In this document: positions 1 to 8,090 of the stretch, piece by piece
Layout: each line of letters opens with the position of its first letter
Position numbering within the stretch: the stretch's first letter is position 1
Assembly: GCF_052115025.1 (NCBI RefSeq)
Contig: NZ_JBFRFW010000021.1
Span: 58,585 to 122,584, forward strand
Direction: 5' to 3'
DNA length: 64,000 bases
Origin: Bradyrhizobium_A sp052115025
GTDB taxonomy: Bacteria; Pseudomonadota; Alphaproteobacteria; Rhizobiales; Xanthobacteraceae
Translations under genes and position numbers: made by a program
The notes under the pieces: generated by a model
Seen by the model: only the letters and a program-made list of their open reading frames with translations
Told to the model about the DNA's origin: nothing
The model's database searches: none

Positions 1-242
1 TGCTGCAGGTGATCTTCTTCGTGACGCCGGTATTCTGGTCGGCGCAGACGCTGCCCAACCGGCCGGCGTTCATTCTTTTCAATCCGATCTACCATCTGCT
101 CGAGATCGTCCGGACACCGCTGCTCGGCGGGCTGCCGCACCTGATGTCGTGGGGCGTGGCGCTCGGCTGTGCCGTGATCGGATGCGCCGCGACGGCGCTG
201 CTTTATCGGCGCGCCTATCCGCGTGTGGCTTATTGGGTGTAA
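1..242 (+). CDS. ABC transporter permease, O-antigen/polysaccharide export (3' end only)
   Basis: Only the last 79 or so codons are present, reading from base 3; the gene starts outside the window. The fragment has two hydrophobic stretches separated by a short loop with the pattern F-N-P-I-Y-H-L-L-E-x-V-R, which is typical near the C-terminus of ABC-2 permeases of the Wzm/TagG type that export polysaccharide across the inner membrane. It ends 6 bases before an ATPase of the matching type, so the two should form one exporter. The substrate cannot be read from the sequence, but rhamnose and GDP-sugar genes lie just downstream. Confidence is limited by the truncation. Confidence 0.75.
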   Translation, partial: LQVIFFVTPVFWSAQTLPNRPAFILFNPIYHLLEIVRTPLLGGLPHLMSWGVALGCAVIGCAATALLYRRAYPRVAYWV

Positions 243-248
243 GCGGGC

Positions 249-953
249 ATGGCTCACATATCGATCTCCAATCTCACGGTCGAGTTTGCGATCTTCGGCG
301 CCAGCTCGCGCTCCCTGAAGAACAGCATCATCGCTCAGGCGACCGGCGGCAAGGTGATGGCCGGCGCGCGTGACGTCGTCGTGGTGCGCGCGATCGACAG
401 CCTCGACCTGGAAATCCGCGACGGCGACCGCATCGGGCTGACGGGGCACAACGGCTCCGGCAAATCCACCCTGCTGCGCGTCCTGTCGGGCATCTACAAG
501 CCGAGCGCCGGCCGTATCGAGATCGAGGGGCGGGTGGGCACGCTGCTCGATCCCGCCGCCGGCATGGACATGGAAGCGACCGGCTACGAGAACATTTATC
601 TGCGCGGCCAGCTGCTCGGCATGTCGATGCGGGAGATCAAGTCGAAGCTCGACGATATCGCCGACTTCACGGAGCTCGGCGACTTCCTCGCCCTGCCGAT
701 GAAGACCTATTCCGCCGGCATGGCGGCGCGCCTCGCCTTCGCGATTTCGACCGCGCCGGAAACCGATATCCTGCTGGTGGACGAGGGCATCGGCGCCGGC
801 GACGCCGACTTCCAGAAGAAGGCCGAGCAGCGCATCCAGCGGCTGTTCGAGAAGACCTCGATCGTGCTGATCGCAAGCCATTCCGAGGAGCTGCTGGCGC
901 GCTTTTGCAACCGTCGCATCCGGATGGAGCACGGCCAGCTGATCACGTCATAG
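249..953 (+). CDS. ABC transporter ATP-binding protein, polysaccharide export (Wzt/TagH type)
   Basis: This 234-residue cytoplasmic ATPase would power export of a lipid-linked polysaccharide with the permease encoded just upstream (6-base gap). Walker A is GHNGSGKST at residues 66-74. The family's degenerate signature is YSAGMAARLAF, and Walker B is ILLVDEGIGAGD. The long N-terminal stretch before the first strand (SRSLKNSI and following) and the G-I-G-A-G-D version of Walker B are typical of Wzt, KpsT and TagH. It lacks the C-terminal carbohydrate-binding domain of longer Wzt proteins, so it is the short type that does not read chain-terminal modification. ATG start; the gene converges on rfbC, 62 bases away. 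Confidence 0.88.
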   Translation: MAHISISNLTVEFAIFGASSRSLKNSIIAQATGGKVMAGARDVVVVRAIDSLDLEIRDGDRIGLTGHNGSGKSTLLRVLSGIYKPSAGRIEIEGRVGTLLDPAAGMDMEATGYENIYLRGQLLGMSMREIKSKLDDIADFTELGDFLALPMKTYSAGMAARLAFAISTAPETDILLVDEGIGAGDADFQKKAEQRIQRLFEKTSIVLIASHSEELLARFCNRRIRMEHGQLITS

Positions 954-1015
954 ACGCGCCCGGCAAAGCCTTCCGGCGGCAGCGTGATCAGCGCCGAGCG
1001 GTCCGCGGCCCTGCC

Positions 1016-1531
1016 TCAGGTCACGGCGTCCTTATCCGACAGGATCGGGGCGCGGACCGGCCACTCGATGCCGATGGCGGGGTCGTTCCAGGGAATGATG
1101 CGCTCGCTCGCGCGATCGTAGTAGTCGGTGGTCTTGTAGATGACCTCGGTGCCGTCCTCCATGGCGACGAAGCCATGGGCAAAGCCGGGGGGAATCCAGA
1201 TCTGCCTGCGGTCGTCCGCGCTGAGGTGCTGGCTGACCCAGTGGCGATAGCTGGCAGAGTCTTCGCGGATGTCGACTGCGACATCGAAGATGGCGCCGCG
1301 AACGACGCGCACGAGCTTGCCCTGCGCATGCGGCGCGACCTGATGGTGCAGGCCGCGCAGCACGTTCTTCCTGCTGATCGAATGATTGTCCTGGACGAAG
1401 TCGGCATCGATGCCGACCAGGCGCTCGAAATCGCGCCGGCTGAAGCTCTCGAAGAAGCAGCCGCGCGCGTCGTCGAAGACGGTGGGTTCGAGCAGGACCA
1501 CATCCGGGATGGCGAGGCGGGTGGCTTTCAT
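1016..1531 (-). CDS. rfbC: dTDP-4-dehydrorhamnose 3,5-epimerase
   Basis: This 171-residue cupin enzyme converts dTDP-4-keto-6-deoxy-D-glucose to dTDP-4-keto-L-rhamnose, the third step of dTDP-L-rhamnose synthesis in the cytoplasm. Family hallmarks are FFESFSRRDFE near the N-terminus, VQDNHSISRKNVLRGLHHQ with the catalytic His, IWIPPGFAHGF, and the YKTTDYY segment. The chosen ATG at 1531 overlaps the stop of rfbA by 4 bases (ATGA), which implies translational coupling. The open frame continues far upstream of this start, but that extension is a shadow of rfbA. It is last in the order rfbB-rfbD-rfbA-rfbC. Length is close to that usual for RfbC. Confidence 0.96.
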   Translation of the reverse strand: MKATRLAIPDVVLLEPTVFDDARGCFFESFSRRDFERLVGIDADFVQDNHSISRKNVLRGLHHQVAPHAQGKLVRVVRGAIFDVAVDIREDSASYRHWVSQHLSADDRRQIWIPPGFAHGFVAMEDGTEVIYKTTDYYDRASERIIPWNDPAIGIEWPVRAPILSDKDAVT

Positions 1532-2412
1532 TTCAGGAGTTGTTCCCGCGGCAGGTTTTCGAGGTAGCGGCCGTAGCCGCTCTTGCCCAGCGGCTTGGCC
1601 AGCGCGAGCAACTGCTCGTCGGTGATCCAGGATTTGCGCCAGGCGATCTCTTCGGGGCAGGCCACCTTGAAGCCCTGGCGCTTCTCCAGCGTGGCGATGA
1701 ACTGGCCGGCTTCGAGCAGCGAGTCGTGGGTGCCGGTGTCGAGCCAGGCGTAGCCGCGGCGCATGACCTCCATCCGCAGCTGCCCCTCGTCGAGGTAGAG
1801 GCGGTTGAGGTCGGTGATCTCCAGCTCGCCCCGTGGCGACGGCTTGAGCGATTTCGCCCGCGCCACCACCGTATCGTCGTAATAATAAAGGCCGGTGACC
1901 GCATAGGACGAGCGCGGCCGCTCCGGCTTTTCCTCGATGCTCACGACCTTGCCGTCGGCGCCGAACTCGGCGACGCCGTAACGCTGCGGATCCTGAACGT
2001 GATAGGCGAAGATCGTCGCCCCTTCCCGGCGCTCGTCGGCGCGGGCCAGCAGCTGGTCGAAGCTGTGGCCGAAGAAGATGTTGTCGCCAAGCACCATGGC
2101 GCTGGGGCTGCCGGCGAGAAAATGCTCGGCGATCAGGAAAGCCTGCGCCAGGCCATCGGGGCTGGCCTGCACGGCGTAGGACAGGTTGATGCCCCACTGA
2201 TGCCCGTCGCCGAGCAGGCGCTGAAAGCGCGGGGTGTCTTCCGGCGTGGAGATGATCAGGATGTCGCGCAGCCCGCCGAGCATCAGCGTCGTCAGCGGAT
2301 AATAGATCATCGGCTTGTCGTAGACCGGCAGCAGCTGCTTGGAGATCGACAAGGTCGCGGGATGGAGGCGGGTGCCGGAGCCGCCCGCGAGCACGATGCC
2401 TTTGCGTGTCAT
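1528..2412 (-). CDS. rfbA: glucose-1-phosphate thymidylyltransferase
   Basis: This 294-residue enzyme joins dTTP and glucose-1-phosphate to give dTDP-glucose, the entry step of dTDP-L-rhamnose synthesis. The nucleotide-binding signature GGSGTRLHPAT begins at about residue 10 and is followed by the conserved S-K-Q-L-L-P-V-Y-D-K-P-M-I-Y-Y-P segment. GDNIFFGH and EEKP, which hold metal and substrate residues in the family, are also present. Length is normal for RmlA. It overlaps rfbD upstream and rfbC downstream by 4 bases each, so the whole pathway should be made from one message. No regulatory element is evident inside the operon. Confidence 0.97.
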   Translation of the reverse strand: MTRKGIVLAGGSGTRLHPATLSISKQLLPVYDKPMIYYPLTTLMLGGLRDILIISTPEDTPRFQRLLGDGHQWGINLSYAVQASPDGLAQAFLIAEHFLAGSPSAMVLGDNIFFGHSFDQLLARADERREGATIFAYHVQDPQRYGVAEFGADGKVVSIEEKPERPRSSYAVTGLYYYDDTVVARAKSLKPSPRGELEITDLNRLYLDEGQLRMEVMRRGYAWLDTGTHDSLLEAGQFIATLEKRQGFKVACPEEIAWRKSWITDEQLLALAKPLGKSGYGRYLENLPREQLLK

Positions 2413-3299
2413 GTTGCACTCTCGATCAGGGCGCGGACGGTGCGCTCGACGCCGGGGCGCCAGTCGGGCAGCGCCACGTTAAACTGCCGGACGAGCTTGC
2501 TGGTGTCCAGCCGCGAGTTGTGGGGGCGGACGGCGCGCGCGCCATATTCCGCCGATGTCACGGGATCGATGCCGTCGGATCCGCAGGCGAGCTTCACGCC
2601 ATGGCTGCCGGCGATCTGCAGGAGATAGCGGGCGTAGCCGTACCAGCTCGTCGCGCCGGTGCAGGTGAGATGGTAGAGGCCTGACGGCACGTCGCCCGTG
2701 AAGGCCTGGGCCAGCGCCTGCGCCGTGACGTCGGCAACGACATCCGCGCCGGTCGGTGCGCCCAACTGGTCGGCGACCACCCGCAGGCGGTCGCGCGTGC
2801 GCGCCAGTCGCAGGATGGTGGCAATGAAGTTTGCGCCATGCGGCGCGTGCAGCCAGCTCGTCCGGAAGATCAGGTGCCGGCAGCCCGCTTCCGCGATCGC
2901 GACTTCGCCGTCGCGCTTGGTGCGGCCATAGACGCCGAGCGGGTTGGTGGCATCGGTTTCGGTATAGGACGAGGTCGAGACGCCGTCGAACACGTAGTCG
3001 GTGGAGTAGTGGACCAGCCAGATGCCGCGGTCACGGGCGAACTCCGCCAGCACGCGCACGGCGTCGACGTTGACGGTGCGCGCGAGCTCAGGCTCGTCCT
3101 CGGCGAGGTCGACATGGGCATAGGCGGCGGCATTGATGATCGCGTCCGGGGCGCGGTCGGCGACAAAGGCGCGCAGCGCATCCGGCCGGGACAAGTCGAC
3201 GTCGCTGCGGCCCACGGCCACGACATCGCCCAGCGGACGCAGCGCGCGCTGCAATTCCGTGCCGACCTGTCCGTTCCTGCCGAAGACCAGAAGGTTCAT
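2409..3299 (-). CDS. rfbD: dTDP-4-dehydrorhamnose reductase
   Basis: This 296-residue short-chain dehydrogenase carries out the last step of dTDP-L-rhamnose synthesis, NAD(P)H reduction of dTDP-4-keto-L-rhamnose. The Rossmann motif GRNGQVG lies at residues 7-13. STDYVFDG and the catalytic YxxxK (YGRTK) follow in the usual order, and FRTSWLH is typical of RmlD. The ATG at 3299 overlaps the rfbB stop by 4 bases. The longer open frame upstream of it is a shadow of rfbB. Gene order B-D-A-C in one operon matches many rhizobial rml loci. Confidence 0.96.
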   Translation of the reverse strand: MNLLVFGRNGQVGTELQRALRPLGDVVAVGRSDVDLSRPDALRAFVADRAPDAIINAAAYAHVDLAEDEPELARTVNVDAVRVLAEFARDRGIWLVHYSTDYVFDGVSTSSYTETDATNPLGVYGRTKRDGEVAIAEAGCRHLIFRTSWLHAPHGANFIATILRLARTRDRLRVVADQLGAPTGADVVADVTAQALAQAFTGDVPSGLYHLTCTGATSWYGYARYLLQIAGSHGVKLACGSDGIDPVTSAEYGARAVRPHNSRLDTSKLVRQFNVALPDWRPGVERTVRALIESAT

Positions 3300-4390
3300 G
3301 CGTACTGCTTCTGAACCCAGTCGCGATAGGCTCCGCTCGTCACGTTGGCGATCCAGTCGGAATTGTTGAGGTACCAGTCGACGGTCTTGGCGATGCCGGT
3401 CTCGAAGGTCTCCGACGGCGTCCAGTTCAGGTCGCGCCTGATCTTGTCGGCGTCGATCGCATAGCGTCGGTCGTGGCCGGGCCGGTCTTTCACGAAGGTG
3501 ATCTGTTCGGCGTAGGGGCGGCCGTCGGCGCGCGGGCGCAGGCCGTCGAGGATCGCGCAGATGGTCTTGACCACCTCGAGATTGGCCTTCTCGTTGTTGC
3601 CGCCGATATTGTAGGTCTCGCCGACCGCGCCGGCCGCGAGCACGCGGCGGATCGCGCTGCAGTGATCGCCGACATAGAGCCAGTCGCGCACCTGCTGGCC
3701 GTCGCCGTAGATCGGCAGCGGCTGGCCGTTGAGGGCGCGGTCGATCACCAGCGGGATGAGCTTTTCCGGAAACTGGTAGGGCCCGTAATTGTTCGAGCAG
3801 TTGGTGATCAGCGTCGGCAGGCCGTAGGTGTGGTGCCACGCCCGCACCAGGTGGTCGGACGCCGCCTTGGAGGCCGAGTAGGGGCTGTTCGGCATGTAGC
3901 GGTTGGTTTCGCTGAACGGCGCGCAGGTCGGCGTCAGCGAGCCATAGACCTCGTCCGTCGACACATGCAGGAAGCGGAAGTGCTCACGCTCCGGCGCTGG
4001 CAGGTCGAGCCAGTATTCGCGAGCCGCCTCGAGCAGGCGGAAGGTGCCCGCGATGTTGGTGGTGATGAAATCCTCGGGCCCGTGGATCGAGCGGTCGACA
4101 TGGGATTCGGCGGCAAAGTTCAGGATCGCGCGCGGCTTCACGCGGGCGATCAGCGCGCGGACGAGGTCGGCATCGCAGATGTCGCCGCGAACGAAGGTGT
4201 GCCGGGGATTGCCCTGCAGCCCGACGAGATTGTTGAGGTTGCCGGCATAGGTCAGCTTGTCGAGCGTGACCACGGGCGAGGGTTCCGCGCCGAACCAGTC
4301 CAGCACGAAATTGGCGCCGATGAAGCCGGCGCCGCCGGTCACCAGAACCGGGCGTGCCTGATCCGTATCCGCCGACCCAGTCGCCATCAT
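3296..4390 (-). CDS. rfbB: dTDP-glucose 4,6-dehydratase
   Basis: This 364-residue NAD+-dependent extended short-chain dehydrogenase converts dTDP-glucose to dTDP-4-keto-6-deoxyglucose, the second step towards dTDP-L-rhamnose. TGGAGFIG at residues 18-25 binds NAD. STDEVYGS and the catalytic YSASK follow, with NNYGPYQFPEKLIPL and the YVGDH region typical of RmlB. Two ATG codons in tandem occur at 4390 and 4387; I took the first. The gene follows the glycosyltransferase with no gap (that stop ends at 4391), so the five genes from 5326 down to 1016 are probably one operon. Confidence 0.97.
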   Translation of the reverse strand: MMATGSADTDQARPVLVTGGAGFIGANFVLDWFGAEPSPVVTLDKLTYAGNLNNLVGLQGNPRHTFVRGDICDADLVRALIARVKPRAILNFAAESHVDRSIHGPEDFITTNIAGTFRLLEAAREYWLDLPAPEREHFRFLHVSTDEVYGSLTPTCAPFSETNRYMPNSPYSASKAASDHLVRAWHHTYGLPTLITNCSNNYGPYQFPEKLIPLVIDRALNGQPLPIYGDGQQVRDWLYVGDHCSAIRRVLAAGAVGETYNIGGNNEKANLEVVKTICAILDGLRPRADGRPYAEQITFVKDRPGHDRRYAIDADKIRRDLNWTPSETFETGIAKTVDWYLNNSDWIANVTSGAYRDWVQKQYA

Positions 4391-5326
4391 TCAAAACCTT
4401 CTGAAGATTGCCGCGGTAAGAAGTCCAAGGTTGCCGAGGAGCGTCTGCCGATAGACCCCCGACCGTTTCAGGTTGTATATCCGAAATGGCAGCGAGCTGG
4501 CCCGGGCTTTTGCAAAAAATTCCAGGCTTTTGCGGCTGTCTGGTGTCATGCGGGGCAGGAATGGCCTGAGCATGGCGATATTGGTCTCGGTCCAGCTGGC
4601 AAACTGTCCGGCAAACAGCATCTGGATGCGCCGCAGGTGTGCCGACAGGTTGCGGTTCGAGCCGAGGGTGTTCGAGGTGTGCTGGCGATAGTCGAGGCTC
4701 GGCGCCGGGTCGTACCAGGTCCGGCCGCCCACCGCGGTGACGAGCTGGTAGGCAGCCCAGTCATGGGACGCAATGTCGCCGTCGATCGCTTCCATCAACC
4801 GCTTGGTGGCGCGGTTGAACACCATGGTGTTGGCGCCGCCGATGTTCTGAACCAGCGCATTCTGGAAGCTCGGCGGCCTCGTGAACAGCACCGAATGGCC
4901 CATGGGCGCGCCATTGGCCTCGATCAGCTCGGTACGAGAGAAATACAGCCCGGGCACATCGTCCGGGGTCGTCGCCATCCAGGCCATCGCGCGATCGAGC
5001 TTGTCGGCGTGCCAGACGTCATCCTGGTCGCTGAACGCGAAGCAATCGCCCTGGATGGCGGGATTTTGCGCCAGGCTGAGGAAGTTGGCGGCAAAGCCGC
5101 GGCGCGGGCCCGCGATCACCTCGACAGGCTGTGGAACGCTGGACTTGAAGCGCTCGAGCACGGCGAGGGTTTCATCCGAGGAACCATCGTCGGAGACGTA
5201 GAGCCGCCAGTTGCTGTAGCTCTGCTGCGCGAACGACTGCAGCTGCTGCTGCAGGTAGGGACCCCCGTTCCAGGTCCCGAGCAGGATGGCGACACACTTT
5301 GAAGGTGAGGATGAGGAACCGGCCAT
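4391..5326 (-). CDS. glycosyltransferase family 2, probable rhamnosyltransferase
   Basis: This 311-residue GT-A fold glycosyltransferase is predicted to act on the cytoplasmic face of the inner membrane. GTWNGGPYLQQQL near the N-terminus, SDDGS at residues 45-49 and the DQDD metal/nucleotide motif at 100-103 are the GT2 hallmarks. The SDQDDVW version is common in dTDP-rhamnose-using enzymes. The open frame extends to 5422, but the ATG at 5326 begins just before the conserved domain and the longer N-terminus looks like non-coding sequence. As first gene of the rhamnose operon it probably uses dTDP-L-rhamnose; that is inferred from context only. Confidence 0.85.
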   Translation of the reverse strand: MAGSSSSPSKCVAILLGTWNGGPYLQQQLQSFAQQSYSNWRLYVSDDGSSDETLAVLERFKSSVPQPVEVIAGPRRGFAANFLSLAQNPAIQGDCFAFSDQDDVWHADKLDRAMAWMATTPDDVPGLYFSRTELIEANGAPMGHSVLFTRPPSFQNALVQNIGGANTMVFNRATKRLMEAIDGDIASHDWAAYQLVTAVGGRTWYDPAPSLDYRQHTSNTLGSNRNLSAHLRRIQMLFAGQFASWTETNIAMLRPFLPRMTPDSRKSLEFFAKARASSLPFRIYNLKRSGVYRQTLLGNLGLLTAAIFRRF

Positions 5327-5720
5327 CTTGATCGCAGGTGAGTTGTTGACCAATCGAGACGGTCTGCGCCCATTCTGGCAGCAACGAGATCGGCCAGCGA
5401 TGTGTTGGTGCCGAGGTGTCAACCGAAAAATCGGTGTGATGTCAATACGCTGTGTGTGCTATTTTTGCCACATGGCGTGGCAGCCTCCATGAAACGTTGC
5501 TGCGGCGCGTCGGTTCGCACGGCGGTGACGCGGTAACCATGTCGCGCACTGACCCTCGCGGGCCGGTATCACCCTGGGGGGCTACGGGTTCCAGACAATT
5601 GTCATTGTTGGATGTGCCCGCTAATGGTTTGACAGAATTTCCGCCGGGCGTTTCGTCGACCCGCCGCGTCGCGGTCGTGCCGAGCTGCGGATCCCCGCTT
5701 GCAGACTGTTGGATGATCGC
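5327..5720. other. divergent intergenic region between the rhamnose operon and gmd
   Basis: About 394 bases separate the minus-strand glycosyltransferase/rhamnose operon from gmd on the plus strand, so it should hold promoters for both. A TTGACA hexamer lies at 5629-5634 on the plus strand, but I see no convincing -10 hexamer at a 16-18 base distance. I find no gene, strong hairpin or repeat here. Confidence 0.4.
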
Positions 5721-6812
5721 ATGTCGAAAAAGACTGCCCTGATCACGGGTGTCACGGGCCAGGACGGCGCCTATCTGGCGGAACTGCTGCTGTCCAAGGG
5801 CTACAGCGTGCACGGCATCAAGCGCCGCACCTCGCTGTTCAACACCGATCGCATCGATCACCTGTACCACGACCTGCACGAGAAGGGGCACGACTTCACG
5901 CTGCATCATGGCGACCTCACCGACGCTTCCAGCCTGATCCGCATCGTGCAGCAGGTGCAGCCGGACGAGATCTACAATCTCGCGGCGCAGAGCCATGTCG
6001 CGGTGTCGTTCGAGGAGCCGGAATACACCGCCAATTCCGATGCGCTGGGACCGCTGCGCCTGCTGGAGGCGATCCGGATTCTCGGGCTGGAGCGCAAGAC
6101 GCGGTTCTATCAGGCGTCGACCTCCGAACTGTACGGCCTCGTGCAGGAGGTGCCGCAGAAGGAGACGACGCCGTTCTATCCGCGCTCGCCCTATGCGGTC
6201 GCCAAGCTCTACGCCTACTGGATCACGGTGAACTATCGTGAGGCCTACGGCATCTATGCCTGCAACGGCATCCTGTTCAACCACGAATCCCCGGTGCGCG
6301 GCGAGACCTTCGTGACGCGCAAGATCACGCGGGCGCTGGCGCGCATCAAGCTCGGCCTGCAGGACAAGCTCTATCTCGGCAACCTCAATGCCCGCCGCGA
6401 CTGGGGCCACGCCCGCGACTATGTCGAGATGCAGTGGCTGATGCTGCAGCAGGACGCCCCCGAGGACTATGTGATCGCCACCGGCGAGCAGCATTCGGTT
6501 CGTGAGTTCGTCGAGCTGGCGGCGCGGGAAATCGGCGTCACGCTGCGCTGGGAGGGCAGCGGCGTCGATGAGAAGGGCTACGACGCCCTGACCGGCGCCT
6601 GCGTCGTGGAGGTGGATCCGCGCTACTTCCGGCCGACGGAGGTCGAAACCCTGCTCGGCGATCCCGCCAAGGCCAAGCGCAATCTCGGCTGGTCGCCGGC
6701 GACATCATTTGCCCAACTTGTGGCGGAAATGATGCAGGAGGACATGAAATCGGCGCAGCGCGACGAACTGGTCAAGCAGCACGGATTCAAGTACTTCAAC
6801 TACCATGAGTAG
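5721..6812 (+). CDS. gmd: GDP-mannose 4,6-dehydratase
   Basis: This 363-residue extended short-chain dehydrogenase converts GDP-D-mannose to GDP-4-keto-6-deoxy-D-mannose, the precursor of GDP-L-fucose, D-rhamnose or perosamine. The NADP-binding motif is ITGVTGQDGAYL. The STSELYG segment, the YPRSPYAVAK catalytic Tyr/Lys and the HESPVRGETFVTRKI segment are all diagnostic of GMD. The frame opens at a TTG at 5709, but the ATG at 5721 matches family N-termini (MSKKTALITG) and is preferred. No fucose synthase or reductase for the next step lies in the window. Its substrate could come from ManC encoded at 17321. Confidence 0.96.
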   Translation: MSKKTALITGVTGQDGAYLAELLLSKGYSVHGIKRRTSLFNTDRIDHLYHDLHEKGHDFTLHHGDLTDASSLIRIVQQVQPDEIYNLAAQSHVAVSFEEPEYTANSDALGPLRLLEAIRILGLERKTRFYQASTSELYGLVQEVPQKETTPFYPRSPYAVAKLYAYWITVNYREAYGIYACNGILFNHESPVRGETFVTRKITRALARIKLGLQDKLYLGNLNARRDWGHARDYVEMQWLMLQQDAPEDYVIATGEQHSVREFVELAAREIGVTLRWEGSGVDEKGYDALTGACVVEVDPRYFRPTEVETLLGDPAKAKRNLGWSPATSFAQLVAEMMQEDMKSAQRDELVKQHGFKYFNYHE

Positions 6813-6894
6813 CCTGCAGCCGCCTTCGTCCCCGGGGGAGGCCGCGCGACCGGACAACCAGAGACGCCATCGCCGCGTCGTGATGCGATAACAG

Positions 6895-8061
6895 ATGATC
6901 AGCGCCATCGACGGTTATGTCATCAAGACGACCCTGACGTCGTTCCTGATCGTCCTCATCTCGCTGACGGGCGTGATCTGGATCACCCAGGCGCTGCGCA
7001 ACATCGACCTGATGACCAGCCAGGGCCAGACCATTCTGGTGTTCATGGGGATTTCGGGCCTGGCGATTCCGCTGCTGATCGCCATCATCTCGCCGATCGC
7101 GGTGCTGGTCGCCACCATGTACGCGCTGAACCGCTTCGCCACCGACTCCGAGGTCATCGTCATCAGCGCCGCCGGCATGCCGCCGCTGCGCTTTCTGCGT
7201 CCGTTCCTGATCGCAACGCTGGCGGTGAGCGTGCTGGTCGCCGTCATTTCGCTGTACATCGCGCCGGAGGCGCTGCGCACGCTGCGGCGCTGGAACACCC
7301 AGCTCGGCGCCGACGTCGTCGCCAACATCATCCAGCCGGGCCAGTTCATCAAGCTCGACAAGCTCACCATCCGCATCCAGGAGCGGCGGCCGGGCGGCGT
7401 GCTGAGCGGGCTGTTCATCGACGACAAGCGCGATCCGGCGCAGCGCGTCAACATCGTTGCCGACCGCGGCACCGTGATTAAGAACGAGCGCGGCTCGTTC
7501 CTGATCCTCGAGGACGGCAACCTGCAGCAGTTCGAGACCGGCAAGCGCGATCCGGCGCTGGTGGCGTTCAAGAGCTACGCGTTCGACCTGTCGCAGTTTT
7601 CCAGCAATGCCCAGAACGTCACCTACAACGTCTCGGAGCGGCTGACGCCGGAACTGCTCAATCCGCCGCAGGACGATCCGTTCTATGTCCGCGCGCCCGG
7701 CGAGTTCCGGGCCGAGTTCCACAACCGCATCTTTGCGCCGCTCTATCCCATCGCCTTCGCGCTGCTGGCATTCGCCTTTCTCGGCATGCCGCGGACCACG
7801 CGGCAGAGCCGCAACTTCGCGGTCTCCAGCCTGCTGCTGACCGTGCTGGTGGTACGTATCGCCGGCTTTGCGCTGTCGACCGTCTCGGTGCGGATGCCGG
7901 GGGCGGTCATCCTGCAATACCTGATGCTGGTGGTGGTCAGCGGGCTCAGCAGCTGGTCGATCGTCCGCGGCATCATTGTCGAGGCGCCGGCGAACCTGAT
8001 CGAGGCGGCGAACCGGCTCGGCGAGCGCCTGATGCCCGCGCGCCTGCGCGGGCAGGCCTGA
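6895..8061 (+). CDS. LptF/LptG-family LPS export permease (LptF-like, unpaired)
   Basis: This 388-residue inner-membrane protein of the YjgP/YjgQ family has three N-terminal membrane segments, a central soluble region (about residues 120-265) expected to form the periplasmic jellyroll, and three C-terminal segments. The early stretch WITQALRNIDLMTSQGQ and DSEVIVISAAGM are typical of LptF. In LPS export LptF pairs with LptG above the LptB ATPase, and the two genes are normally adjacent. Here no lptG follows: the next gene is convergent. It may be a second LptF paralogue recruited to this polysaccharide region, or the only lptF displaced from its partner. Start ATG at 6895, 82 bases after gmd. 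Confidence 0.88.
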   Translation: MISAIDGYVIKTTLTSFLIVLISLTGVIWITQALRNIDLMTSQGQTILVFMGISGLAIPLLIAIISPIAVLVATMYALNRFATDSEVIVISAAGMPPLRFLRPFLIATLAVSVLVAVISLYIAPEALRTLRRWNTQLGADVVANIIQPGQFIKLDKLTIRIQERRPGGVLSGLFIDDKRDPAQRVNIVADRGTVIKNERGSFLILEDGNLQQFETGKRDPALVAFKSYAFDLSQFSSNAQNVTYNVSERLTPELLNPPQDDPFYVRAPGEFRAEFHNRIFAPLYPIAFALLAFAFLGMPRTTRQSRNFAVSSLLLTVLVVRIAGFALSTVSVRMPGAVILQYLMLVVVSGLSSWSIVRGIIVEAPANLIEAANRLGERLMPARLRGQA

Positions 8062-8090
8062 TCCGGCGGCCCGGCCAGCCGGTATTCATA

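Noticed and set aside
1016..2419. A single 467-codon minus-strand protein covering rfbA and rfbC
   Set aside because: Its first 296 codons are an off-frame shadow of rfbA; only the part from the ATG at 1531 is a recognisable enzyme (RfbC).
5629..5634. TTGACA as a gmd promoter -35 box
   Set aside because: No acceptable -10 hexamer occurs 16-18 bases downstream, so it is not annotated as a promoter.
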